A DNA stretch of 64,000 bases from positions 786,565 to 850,564 of the forward strand of contig NZ_WXEW01000002.1 of the NCBI RefSeq assembly GCF_009901565.1, read 5' to 3'. Positions 1 through 7,905 of this stretch are shown one piece after another. Within the stretch, counting starts at the first letter, position 1. Every line of letters begins with the position of its first letter. The position numbers were made by a program, and so were the translations under genes. The notes beneath the pieces were generated by a model. That model had not been told where the DNA came from and made no database searches. It saw only the letters and a list, made by a program, of their open reading frames with translations. This DNA is from Herbidospora solisilvae. Lineage in GTDB: Bacteria; Actinomycetota; Actinomycetes; Streptosporangiales; Streptosporangiaceae.

Positions 1-645
1 AGCTTCGACGCGCTGGCCGGCCTCACCGCCGGGCTGCTCGACCAGTTGGGCGTGACCCGCTACGCGATCGGCGTCCAGGACTACGGCGCTCCGATCGGCT
101 GGCGGCTGGCGCTCCGCGACCCCGAGGCGGTCGTCGCGGTGATCAGCCAGAACGGGAACGGCTACGACGAGGGTTTCGTCCCCGCGGGCTGGCAGGGCGT
201 GTGGGACTACCAGCGGGACCAGAGCCCGGAAAACGAGGCGGCGCTGCGCGAGGCCTTCACGCTGGAGGCGATCCGAAGCCAGTACGTGACCGGCGTCGCG
301 GACGAGAGCGTCCTCAGCCCGGACACCTGGCACCTCGACCACGCCTCCATCTCACGACCCGGGAACGCGGAGGTCCAGTTGCAGCTGTTCCTCGACTACG
401 CCACGAACCCGCCGCTCTACCCGGCGCTGCACGAGTGGCTGCGGGCCAGGCGGGTGCCGGTGCTGGCGGCGTGGGGCAGGCACGACCCCTTCTTCGGCCC
501 CGACGGGGCCCGCGCCTTCGCCCGCGACAGCCCGCACGCGGAGATCCACCTGTTCGACGGCGGCCACTTCCTGCTGGAGAGCGCCGGAGACGAGGTCGCG
601 GCCCTGATCCGCACGTTCCTCTCCAAGCACCTCCCGACGGCATGA
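1..645 (+). CDS. alpha/beta hydrolase, 3' part (start lies before the window)
   Basis: The reading frame is open from the first base, so the N-terminus with the oxyanion HGxP region is missing. The visible 214 residues carry the motif VQDYGAPIG, with Asp at the nucleophile position as in haloalkane dehalogenases and epoxide hydrolases, then a late Asp in AAWGRHDPFF and the catalytic His in DGGHFLLES. This is consistent with an Asp-nucleophile hydrolase acting on small epoxides, halides or esters; the substrate cannot be told. The stop overlaps the start of the following MOSC gene as ATGA, so the two are translationally coupled. Confidence 0.85.
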   Translation, partial: SFDALAGLTAGLLDQLGVTRYAIGVQDYGAPIGWRLALRDPEAVVAVISQNGNGYDEGFVPAGWQGVWDYQRDQSPENEAALREAFTLEAIRSQYVTGVADESVLSPDTWHLDHASISRPGNAEVQLQLFLDYATNPPLYPALHEWLRARRVPVLAAWGRHDPFFGPDGARAFARDSPHAEIHLFDGGHFLLESAGDEVAALIRTFLSKHLPTA

Positions 646-1430
646 GCCCGGCCACGGGATCGGTGGTGGCGCTGCGGCGCTACCCGGTCAAGTCGATGCT
701 CGGGGAGGACGTCGAAGCGGCGGCCGTGACCGAGCAGGGCGTCGAGGGCGACCGGGTGGCCGCGCTGCTGGACGTGGCGACCGGGACGGTGGCCAGCGCC
801 AAGCATCCCCGGTTGTGGCGGGACCTGCTCGGCTTCGCCGCCCGATGGGACGACGGGACGACCCTGATCCGGCTCCCGGGCGGCCGGACGGTGCGGGCCG
901 ACCACGCCGACGACGCCGTCTCACGGGCGCTGGGCCGCGAGGTCCGCCTGCTGACCACCCGGCCGGAGCAGGCGACGGTGGTCCGGCCGGACCCCGAAGC
1001 GGTCATGGACGCCGGGGTCGACGCGGACGTGCCCTATATCCACCTCCAGATCGGCCAGGGCACGCCGGGCCGCAATTTCGTCGACTACGCCGCGATCCAC
1101 CTGGTGACGACCGCCACCCTCGCCCAGGCCCGGGCGGAGATGGTGCGCTACCGGCCGAACCTGGTCGTGGACCTGCCCGGTGCGACGCCCTACGCCGAGA
1201 ACGGCTGGACCGGCCGCGAGCTCACCGTCGGTCCGGTGGTGCTGCGGATCCTCGGCCCCACCCCGCGCTGCGCGGTCCCGACGCTCGCCCACGGGAACCT
1301 GCCGCGCCGGACCGACGCGGTCAGGACCCTGCTGCGCGACAACCACGTCGGGGGATATCCCTGCCTGGGGGCCTACGCCGAGGTCGTCCGGCCCGGCGGT
1401 GTCACGGTCGGTGATCGGGTGGTGTGCTGA
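642..1430 (+). CDS. MOSC domain-containing protein
   Basis: This is a 262-residue protein starting at the ATG inside the ATGA overlap with the upstream hydrolase. The N-terminal beta-barrel motif (LRRYPVKSMLGE, about residues 9-20) is typical of MOSC_N. The C-terminal MOSC domain follows, with the conserved Cys in PTPRCAVPT that coordinates molybdenum in mARC-like and YiiM-like proteins. MOSC proteins of this length bind the molybdenum cofactor and reduce N-hydroxylated compounds or carry sulfur; which applies here is unknown. It is convergent with polX across a short region holding a hairpin. Confidence 0.88.
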   Translation: MSPATGSVVALRRYPVKSMLGEDVEAAAVTEQGVEGDRVAALLDVATGTVASAKHPRLWRDLLGFAARWDDGTTLIRLPGGRTVRADHADDAVSRALGREVRLLTTRPEQATVVRPDPEAVMDAGVDADVPYIHLQIGQGTPGRNFVDYAAIHLVTTATLAQARAEMVRYRPNLVVDLPGATPYAENGWTGRELTVGPVVLRILGPTPRCAVPTLAHGNLPRRTDAVRTLLRDNHVGGYPCLGAYAEVVRPGGVTVGDRVVC

Positions 1431-1461
1431 GTCGTGACGGCGGGTCGCCGGGAGCGGTGCG

Positions 1462-1481
1462 GGGCGCCGGATGCGGCGCCC
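1462..1481. terminator. GC-rich hairpin between convergent genes
   Basis: Perfect 8-bp stem GGGCGCCG/CGGCGCCC with a GATG loop, in the 108-bp gap between the MOSC gene and polX, which run toward each other. No T-run follows, as is common for actinobacterial intrinsic terminators. Function is inferred from position. Confidence 0.5.
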
Positions 1482-1508
1482 GGCCGGGGGCGGTGGTCGG
1501 CGCCGGCC

Positions 1509-1527
1509 GGGCGGGAGCCGTAACGGA
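1509..1527 (-). repeat. 19-bp 3'-flanking element, copy 1
   Basis: Read on the minus strand, this is TCCGTTACGGCTCCCGCCC, 11 nt after the polX stop codon. An identical 19-mer lies at 17820-17838, 19 nt after the stop of the beta-helix gene, in the same orientation relative to its gene. It contains the small palindrome CCGTTACGG. Role unknown. Confidence 0.6.
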
Positions 1528-1538
1528 AGAAGGCTTTC

Positions 1539-3218
1539 TCAGCGGCCCAGGAAGCGCAGCAGTTTCTCGATCGGCCAGGTGTTGATCACGTCGTCGGGGG
1601 TCAGCCAGCCGCGCTGGGCGATGCCGACGCCGAACTTCTGGTTGTCGAGGTGGGGGATGGCGTGGGAGTCGCTGTCGATGGAGAACTTGACGCCGTGGTG
1701 GCGGGCCAGGCGGACCAGGTCGGAGGGCAGGTCGGCGCGGTCGGGGTAGGCGTCGATCTCCAGCGCGGTGCCGGTGCGGGCGGCGGCGCGGAAGATCGCG
1801 TCCCAGTCGGCGTCGACGCCCGGACGCCTGCCGATCTTCCGGGTGGTCGGGTGGCCAATGATGTCGACCTGGGGGTTCTCGCAGGCGGCGATGAACCGGC
1901 GGGTCATCTCGTCGCGCGACTGGTTGAAGTGGGAGTGGACGCTGGCCACGCACACGTCGAAGCCCGCGAGGATCTCCTCGGGCCAGTCGACGCTCCCGTC
2001 GGGCCCGATGTTGAGCTCGCTGCCGTGCAGCAGCCGCATGCCGGGATAGCTCTTCTGGAGCTCGTCGAGCCGGGCCCGCTGCGCCAGGGCCTTCTCCAGC
2101 GTCATGCGCTGCATGACCAGGTCGGGGGCGTGGTCGGTGACGGCGTAGTAGGCGTAGCCGCGCTTGGCGGCGGCGGCCACCATGTCCTCCAGCGTGGCGA
2201 TGCCGTCGGTCAGGTCGGTGTGGGTGTGCAGGTCGCCCTTCAGGTCGTCGAGCGTGACCAGCCGGGGCAGCTCATGCTTGAGCGCCGCCTGGATCTCGCC
2301 GCCGTCCTCACGGAGGGTCGGGGGGATCCACTCCATCCCGAGCGCGGCGTAGATGTCCTCCTCGGTCGCGGCGGCGATGACGTTGTCGTCGGCGTCGAAG
2401 AGCCCGTATTCGGAGAGCTTCCACCCCTTCTTCACGCACATCTCGCGAAGGTGGACGTTGTGCTCCTTCGACCCGGTGAAGTAGATGAGCGCGGCCCCCC
2501 ACGACTCCTCCGGGACCAGCCGCAGGTCAACCTGGAGCCCCCGGTCGGTGCGCACCGACGTCTTCTTCTCGCCGCGGGCGATGACCTCGGTGACGTAGGG
2601 CTGCCCGGCGAAGCGCTCCATCAGCTCGGGCGAGCCCACGGCCAGGATGTCGATGTCGCCGACCGTGTCGCGCATCCTGCGGAGCGAACCGGCGAAGGTG
2701 ATCTGGTCGGCGTCGAGCGAGGCGATGACCCGGTCGGCCAGCTCGGCCGCGACGCCCAGGTGGACGCGGGTCTCGGCCATCTGCGCGATGCCCTTGAGGA
2801 TGTTCTCCTCGGTCTTCGGCCCGAAGCCCTTCAGCCCCTTGAGCCGTCCCTCGCCGATCGCGGCGGCCAGCGCGTCGGGGGAGTCGATGCCGAGCTCCTG
2901 GAACAGGAACAGCGCCTTCTTCGGCCCGAGGGTCGGGATCCTCGTCAGCCGCCGCACGCCGTCGGGCACCTTCGACCGCAGGTCGTCGAGCTGGCGGAAG
3001 CTCCCCCGTTCGAGGAACTCCTCCATCTTCTTCGCGATCGCCTCGCCGACGCCCGGGATCTGGCGGACCGGGATCTCGCGCAGGTCGTCGGGGTAACCGG
3101 CGATCGACTTGGCCGCCTTCTGGTAGCTGCGCACCCGGAAGGCGTCGCCGCCGTTCAGCGCGAACAGTTCGGCGTACTCTTCCAGGGCCGCAGCGGCCTC
3201 GTCATTCGCCCGTGCCAT
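1539..3218 (-). CDS. polX: family X DNA polymerase with PHP domain (PolX)
   Basis: At 559 residues this is full length for bacterial PolX. The order is an N-terminal helical 8-kDa-type domain, helix-hairpin-helix motifs (PGVGEAIAKK near 55 and a second near 96-102), the nucleotidyltransferase palm with GDIDILAVG (Asp188/Asp190) and a third Asp in QVDLRLV (about 231), then a C-terminal PHP domain from about 328. All PHP metal-binding motifs are visible: GDLHTHTDLTDG, VTDHAPDL, HGSELNI, SVHSHF, GHPTTRKIG and DSDSHA. The family fills short gaps in base-excision repair and has Mn-dependent 3'-5' exonuclease activity in the PHP domain. It starts 5 bp after the stop of the upstream ligase gene, so the two are probably co-transcribed. 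Confidence 0.95.
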   Translation of the reverse strand: MARANDEAAAALEEYAELFALNGGDAFRVRSYQKAAKSIAGYPDDLREIPVRQIPGVGEAIAKKMEEFLERGSFRQLDDLRSKVPDGVRRLTRIPTLGPKKALFLFQELGIDSPDALAAAIGEGRLKGLKGFGPKTEENILKGIAQMAETRVHLGVAAELADRVIASLDADQITFAGSLRRMRDTVGDIDILAVGSPELMERFAGQPYVTEVIARGEKKTSVRTDRGLQVDLRLVPEESWGAALIYFTGSKEHNVHLREMCVKKGWKLSEYGLFDADDNVIAAATEEDIYAALGMEWIPPTLREDGGEIQAALKHELPRLVTLDDLKGDLHTHTDLTDGIATLEDMVAAAAKRGYAYYAVTDHAPDLVMQRMTLEKALAQRARLDELQKSYPGMRLLHGSELNIGPDGSVDWPEEILAGFDVCVASVHSHFNQSRDEMTRRFIAACENPQVDIIGHPTTRKIGRRPGVDADWDAIFRAAARTGTALEIDAYPDRADLPSDLVRLARHHGVKFSIDSDSHAIPHLDNQKFGVGIAQRGWLTPDDVINTWPIEKLLRFLGR

Positions 3219-3223
3219 GCCGA

Positions 3224-4558
3224 TCAGCGTACATAGCGGTGCTTGACGCCGGGCGGGAAGTCCACCGGGTCGGCGTAGGGCCGCAGCGTGACCAGCGGGA
3301 GCTGCCTGTGCTCCGGCACGTAGTGGGCGAACTCGCTGTTCAGCCGCCGGAGGTGGGCGACGATCTGCGCCGCGACCTCCTTCGCCAGGTCGTCGGACGG
3401 CTCCCGGCCGGGGGCGAGCTCGACGGTGACGTGCAGCCCGTCGGCGCCCTCCGGGGCCGCCAGCACGAACTTGCCGGTCACCGCCCTGTTGACCTCCGGC
3501 TGCTCCAGGCCGACCGAGATGTTCTCGGCGTAGACGTTGGCGCCGTAGAAGGAGACGGCGAAGCGGCTGCGGCCGAAGACGTACACGAACGGAAGCTCGG
3601 GCCCCTCGCCCGTCGGCCGGAAGCCGATCCGGTCCAGCATCTCCCGGTAGGGGATCAGGCCGCCCTCGTCGGCGATGTGGTAGCGGATCAGCGGGATGCC
3701 GTTGTCGCCGCTGAACAGCAGCGTTCCGCCGGACTCCTCGAAGAAGCGGACCGCCGGGTCGTACTGGACGAGCGTCGGCAGCCGGTCGGCCCCGAAGATC
3801 TCCCTGGCCTTATCGGGACGGGCGGCCAGATGCCGCCTGATCTCGATGGACAGCGGCGTCTCGTTGCCCAGGACGCCAGCGTCTGCGGTGCCGTACAACG
3901 ACGCGAACGACCTGACCGGTTCGGCGATCCCGGCCCGCTCGGCGACCAGCGTGCGCCACTCCTCGGAGAAGACCTCACCCGCGGTGACGATCTTGATGTT
4001 GTACGACGCCCAGGGGAGGTCGAGGGTGTCGATGACATCCTTGACGAAGGGCGGATAGCCGAACAGGACCGTCTGCTCGGCCAGCGGGGCCAGCTGCGGC
4101 ACGACCCGCGCGATCTCCGCCGGATTGTTCCCCGGGGCGACGACGGTGATCGGGTAGCCACGGTCCTGGAGGTGCCTGACACAGGCGAGGGTGAACAGGC
4201 CGCCCACCCAGGTGCCGAGGGAGAAACACACGACCGCCAGCGTGGGCCTGCGGCCGAAATTATCCATGACCTGGGCGAACCGGTCGGCGATGACCTTCTC
4301 GTCATCGGCGGTCCGCGCCCAGAACGACGGCTCGCCGGTCGAGCCGGAGGAGACGGCGATCATGCCCTGGAGGACGCCGTCACGGCAGAGGTCGTTGAGC
4401 GGGTGGCGCCGGGTGTAGTTGTCCTTGGTCGTGAAGGGGAGGGTGGCGAAGTCGGCGTCCGTCCTGATGCGGGCCGGGTCGACGTCGTGCTCCCGGAGGA
4501 ACGCGGCGTAGGCGGGGACGGTGGCCGCGACACGGTGGAACAACTCGATGGGCGCCAT
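3224..4558 (-). CDS. adenylate-forming ligase, phenylacetate-CoA ligase (PaaK)-like
   Basis: This 444-residue protein has the ATP-binding P-loop SSGSTGEPSFW near residue 91 and the overall PaaK/CapK-type layout, with a C-terminal mobile lid domain from about 330. Such enzymes adenylate a carboxylic acid and usually pass it to CoA; the substrate is not predictable. The terminal lysine-rich signature is reduced to GVKHRYVR. It sits 5 bp upstream of polX, an unusual operon partner. The start codon is only 23 bp from the divergent cold-shock gene. Confidence 0.85.
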   Translation of the reverse strand: MAPIELFHRVAATVPAYAAFLREHDVDPARIRTDADFATLPFTTKDNYTRRHPLNDLCRDGVLQGMIAVSSGSTGEPSFWARTADDEKVIADRFAQVMDNFGRRPTLAVVCFSLGTWVGGLFTLACVRHLQDRGYPITVVAPGNNPAEIARVVPQLAPLAEQTVLFGYPPFVKDVIDTLDLPWASYNIKIVTAGEVFSEEWRTLVAERAGIAEPVRSFASLYGTADAGVLGNETPLSIEIRRHLAARPDKAREIFGADRLPTLVQYDPAVRFFEESGGTLLFSGDNGIPLIRYHIADEGGLIPYREMLDRIGFRPTGEGPELPFVYVFGRSRFAVSFYGANVYAENISVGLEQPEVNRAVTGKFVLAAPEGADGLHVTVELAPGREPSDDLAKEVAAQIVAHLRRLNSEFAHYVPEHRQLPLVTLRPYADPVDFPPGVKHRYVR

Positions 4559-4581
4559 GGGGGCGACTGTATCGTCCGGAT

Positions 4582-4794
4582 ATGGGCGTTCGAGGGGTGG
4601 TGCGGGAGTGGCACGCCGACGAGGGGTGGGGGGTCATCGACTCTCCGGAGACGCCGGGCGGGTGCTGGACGCACTTCAGCCATATCCGGGCTGTGGGGTA
4701 TCGGGTGTTGACTGCGGGGCAGCCTGTCGACCTGGAGTGGGAGGCTCCGGGGCAGGACGGGTATGCGTTCCGGGCGGTGTCGGTGTCGGCGTGA
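4582..4794 (+). CDS. small cold-shock-domain protein
   Basis: A 70-residue OB-fold protein resembling cold-shock proteins. GVVREWHADEGWGVI corresponds to RNP1 of canonical CSPs (GxVKWFNxxKGFGFI), and CWTHFSHI corresponds to RNP2 (VFVHFSAI). Aromatic residues used to stack on single-stranded nucleic acid are partly retained (W, F, H). The divergence suggests a specialised RNA- or ssDNA-binding role rather than a general CspA. ATG lies 6 nt after a TATCGT hexamer, so a leaderless mRNA is possible. Confidence 0.82.
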   Translation: MGVRGVVREWHADEGWGVIDSPETPGGCWTHFSHIRAVGYRVLTAGQPVDLEWEAPGQDGYAFRAVSVSA

Positions 4795-4911
4795 CCCGGC
4801 GGGGCATGGTCTGTTCCGGGGTCGCCGGTGCTGGTCGGCGGCTCCGGGTTGGCGTGAAGTGGCCCGGCTGCGGAAGGGGGAGCGCCGGACCACCGGCCTC
4901 AAGGGGTCGGC

Positions 4912-5394
4912 TCAGTAGAGGCCTTCTTCGGTGTTGGACTGGGCGCTGATGGTCGCGCCGTCGCCGTCGATGAACTTCGCGACGATGTAGACCTCGTCGC
5001 CGTTGTTGGCGAAGCCGCTGTCCTCGTTGAGGAACGAGCCCTGGGGGACCTCCCAGCCGTAGTCGAGGTGGATGCCGTCCGGGCCGGCGGTCAGGCCGTA
5101 GTCGTCCTTGTACCAGGTGACCGGGCCGTAGAGCAGCGGGTCGGTGCCCGGGTCGCTGCCGTAGAAACGGACCTGGATCCGGGCGCCGTGGATGAGGTAT
5201 CCGTTGGCGTCGTACTCGTTCATGGGGACGTGCACGCTCAGGTTGATGGTCCGGGCGGCCGGCACGCCGTTGTTGAAGCCGATTTCGAGGTGGGCGGTGA
5301 TCTCGGTCGCGGCCTGGGCGGGGGCCGTGGTCAGGCCGATGACGCCGACGGTGGCGACGAGGGTTGCGGCCAGCCGGGTGAGAACGCTTTTCAT
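4912..5394 (-). CDS. secreted protein of unknown function
   Basis: A 160-residue protein with a clear Sec signal peptide: MKSVLTR, a hydrophobic stretch, then cleavage after APAQA-A at about residue 28. The mature part is acidic and rich in Asp, Asn, Gly and Tyr, with predicted beta structure and no cysteines. I do not recognise a family. It is monocistronic by appearance, with open sequence on both sides. Confidence 0.75.
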   Translation of the reverse strand: MKSVLTRLAATLVATVGVIGLTTAPAQAATEITAHLEIGFNNGVPAARTINLSVHVPMNEYDANGYLIHGARIQVRFYGSDPGTDPLLYGPVTWYKDDYGLTAGPDGIHLDYGWEVPQGSFLNEDSGFANNGDEVYIVAKFIDGDGATISAQSNTEEGLY

Positions 5395-5733
5395 GGGTCT
5401 GTCCTTCTCGGGTTCTGTATCAAGTTCGAGACGCGGCCGGTGGCCGGTGTCTCACCCATAAGGCGTTCCACGCCGTTCCGCCGGAGGGACACGTGGTGGA
5501 ACCGATCGCCTTTCGCCGGCCGGGACGGTGAACTGGACAGGCACCCGGGCGGCCGAGATGCCGATGGCGGCGATCCGCCCGAAGTCGCGCGCCCACCTGC
5601 GCACATTCTGATCGGCCCGTGCCGGACCAGAGGGTTTCGCAGCCTTACTCGTTTCGCGGGATCGGAGACGCGCTTCGGCCGCATCCAGGCCGACGGGTAC
5701 CGCGCGCCCGTCGGCCTGGATCGGGCGCCTGTC
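5395..5733. other. intergenic region, no gene seen
   Basis: 339 bp between the secreted-protein gene (reading leftward) and the end of the aldo/keto reductase gene (also leftward). Apart from the strong hairpin at 5683-5721 I see no coding signal; short open frames here lack consistent codon bias and a ribosome-binding site. It should contain the promoter of the secreted-protein gene, but no clear -35/-10 pair is evident. Confidence 0.6.
5683..5721 (-). terminator. 15-bp perfect hairpin after the aldo/keto reductase gene
   Basis: ATCCAGGCCGACGGG pairs perfectly with CCCGTCGGCCTGGAT across a 9-nt loop. It starts 13 bp beyond the stop codon of the leftward aldo/keto reductase gene. The stem is long, and no U-tract follows, which is usual in actinobacteria. 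Confidence 0.75.
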
Positions 5734-6708
5734 TCAGAAGTGGGCGGACCGGGGCTGGTAGGGCTCCTGGAGAGAGGCCAGTTCCTTGTCCGACAGATCG
5801 AGACCGACGGCGGCCAGGGCGTCGCCGATGTGGCCGTCCTTGGTCGCGCCGATGATGGGTGCGACCATGCCGGGCTGGTGGAGCAGCCAGGCCAGCGCGA
5901 GAGTCGCGGGGGCGACGCCTCTTTCTCCGGCGAGTTCGGCCACCTTCGCCAGGACGTCTCCGTCTCCCGGTCCGCCGTACAGGAAGCGCTGGCGGTCGCC
6001 GTCGCCCTCCTGGCGGGTGGTGTGCTGCTCCTGCCCGGCGCGGGCCAGCAGGCCCCTCGCCAGCGGGGACCACGGGATGAGGCCCACGCCCTGGTCGGCG
6101 CAGAGCGGGATCATCTCGCGCTCCTCCTCGCGGTAGAGGAGGTTGTAGTGGTTCTGCATCGACACGAACCTGGTCCAGCCGTTGACCTCGGCGACGTGCT
6201 GGGCCTTGGCGAACTGCCATGCGCGCATGGAGCTCGCGCCGATGTATCTCGCCTTGCCTGCCTTCACGACGTCGTGCAGGGCCTCCATCGTTTCTTCGAT
6301 GGGGGTTTCGTCGTCCCAGCGGTGGATCTGGTAGAGGTCGACGAAGTCGGTGCCCAGGCGGGTGAGGGAGTCGTCGATGGCGGCCATGATGTGCTTGCGC
6401 GACAGGCCCTTGTCGTTGTGGCCCTGGCGGACGGGGAAGAACACCTTCGTCGCGAGGACGTAGTCGTCGCGGCGGTCGAAGAACTTCCTGAGCAGATTGC
6501 CGGTGACGACTTCGGAGGCGCCGGCTGAGTAGACGTCGGCGGTGTCGAAGAAGGTGATGCCCGCTTCGACGGCCTGGCGGACGAGGGGTTCGGCCTGGTC
6601 TTCGGGGAGGATCCAGCTCGCGGCTTCGCTCGGTTGGCCGTAGCTCATCATGCCGAGGCAGATGCGGCTGACCTTGAGTCCTGTTCGTCCCAAACGTACG
6701 TATTCCAT
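5734..6708 (-). CDS. aldo/keto reductase
   Basis: A 324-residue TIM-barrel oxidoreductase. The catalytic tetrad is visible: Asp in FFDTADVYS, Tyr in the same segment, Lys in LATKVFF and His in YQIHRWD. The NADPH-binding C-terminal strand-helix includes PIIGATKDGHIGD. It is closest in style to the YhdN/Gcy-type bacterial AKRs acting on small aldehydes. On the minus strand a TAGGGT -10-like hexamer ends 7 nt before the ATG, suggesting leaderless transcription. A truncated, frameshifted copy of the same gene with the same upstream sequence lies at 9883-10335. Confidence 0.93.
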   Translation of the reverse strand: MEYVRLGRTGLKVSRICLGMMSYGQPSEAASWILPEDQAEPLVRQAVEAGITFFDTADVYSAGASEVVTGNLLRKFFDRRDDYVLATKVFFPVRQGHNDKGLSRKHIMAAIDDSLTRLGTDFVDLYQIHRWDDETPIEETMEALHDVVKAGKARYIGASSMRAWQFAKAQHVAEVNGWTRFVSMQNHYNLLYREEEREMIPLCADQGVGLIPWSPLARGLLARAGQEQHTTRQEGDGDRQRFLYGGPGDGDVLAKVAELAGERGVAPATLALAWLLHQPGMVAPIIGATKDGHIGDALAAVGLDLSDKELASLQEPYQPRSAHF

Positions 6709-7354
6709 AAGTGCGACCCTAGATCGTGATCAGGGCCGGGATGCCAGGGGTCCATGGCCTCATCTCTGGCCTGCCTGCCGAATGACGGCTTATCCGGGAT
6801 CGCCAGAGCTTGACGGACGAAGCCCCTGGAGGACCTGTGCATGCCGAGCAAGGACAGGCATTCATCCGCCGGACGGTGCGACTCGACGGCAAGCCGCTGG
6901 AAATACCGACTACCGGGAAGACGGCGACGACTTCTGCGCCCGCCACGCCCAGCACCTGGCCGCCCGTCATCAAAAGGCGCTGGAACGCCATTACTTAATG
7001 GGCAGGCCCGCTATCTGCGCCAGGATGATCACTGCGTCGCCTTGTGCCGCCATTCCGTGACCATTGAAGGATTCGGCCGATAGAGACCGCGGAGGAGCAT
7101 TATTGCCACGCGGGAGATCCCGCTTCGTAGCGACCTGGACGCTCTCATGATTGATGCCAGGCCCTCCTGATTCCCTTGGAAATCGGCCATTGAAAACGCG
7201 GCTGATGCGTCGCGGGCAAGCGTGCGGCCCGACGTCCTTCGAACACCGCCTGCCGATGACCGGGTCTGTCTCGACGAGCGGCGTTACCTCGCGGTCCCCA
7301 TCGTTATGGCCCTCGACCGTCGACGGCCCACGCCGGTGTCGGGATGAACCGTCG

Positions 7355-7371
7355 ATTCGACATTCTCGAAT
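7355..7371. promoter_or_regulatory. inverted repeat ATTCGA-N5-TCGAAT, copy 1
   Basis: Perfect 6+6 inverted repeat with spacer CATTC. The same arms and spacer length recur at 7466-7482, 111 bp away. The architecture suggests a dimeric regulator site; the regulator is unknown. Confidence 0.5.
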
Positions 7372-7465
7372 GCCCGGTCGATCGGCCGGGAAGTCCGCGA
7401 ATCGAAACCCTTGACAAGGTGTCTCGCATTTATCGAGGCTGTGGTGAGGTAGCAAATCGAAGAGG

Positions 7466-7482
7466 ATTCGAGTTATTCGAAT
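7466..7482. promoter_or_regulatory. inverted repeat ATTCGA-N5-TCGAAT, copy 2
   Basis: Perfect 6+6 inverted repeat with spacer GTTAT, the second copy of the element at 7355-7371. It lies about 420 bp upstream of the secreted-protein start at 7906. Confidence 0.5.
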
Positions 7483-7905
7483 GGTGGCGACAGGAATGAC
7501 GGCGACGAGGAAGTCGTCGAATACGATTAAGGTGTTCGAGCTGCTGGAGACGGGTGCGAGCGCGTGCGATCCGGCAGCCGCGTGCCATCGCTCCGCCGCA
7601 TCCCTGCTCGAGCTCGGCGTCCTGGAGAAGGACCCGACCGGCCCAGCCGATATGCGTACACGGTGTTCCAGGACACACGGCACGGCCAAGAGCTACGAGT
7701 ACCGGTCTCGCACGGACTCCCGGCACCTGTCGCGACGCTCGTGCTCACCGATGGTGGCGGGAAGGAGTTGCCGCGCGCGAGCGCGACCGACGAGTGAATC
7801 GAACCAGCGCACATCGGCACCCGTGACGGGGGCCGCGCCGCGGGCGCGGTCCCGAGGCCCGGAGCGGCACGAACGGACGCCTTGCTCAACCGAAAAGGAA
7901 GTGCA

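Larger units (their letters stand above)
6709..7905. other. 1.2-kb gene-poor stretch with inverted repeats
   Basis: The base composition is visibly less GC-rich than its surroundings. No frame combines a plausible start, ribosome-binding site and codon bias. Two fragments look protein-like but are not credible genes alone. One lies around 6900-6995 (rightward, peptide with DDFCARHAQHLAARH). The other lies around 7480-7800, where one frame gives SSNTIKVFELLETG and a shifted frame gives VFQDTRHGQELRVPVSHG; this could be a frameshifted relic. The stretch also holds two ATTCGA-N5-TCGAAT inverted repeats. It must contain the promoter of the gene at 7906. Confidence 0.5.

Noticed and set aside
1650..3236. 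528-codon plus-strand frame opposite polX
   Set aside because: Val/Gly/Leu/Asp-rich antisense of the recognised polymerase; no motif or start signal.
6991..7689. A 232-codon leftward frame in the same stretch
   Set aside because: No ribosome-binding site, no codon bias, no recognisable motif.
6709..7881. An insertion sequence in the gene-poor stretch
   Set aside because: No terminal inverted repeats with target duplication and no recognisable transposase; only short protein-like fragments.
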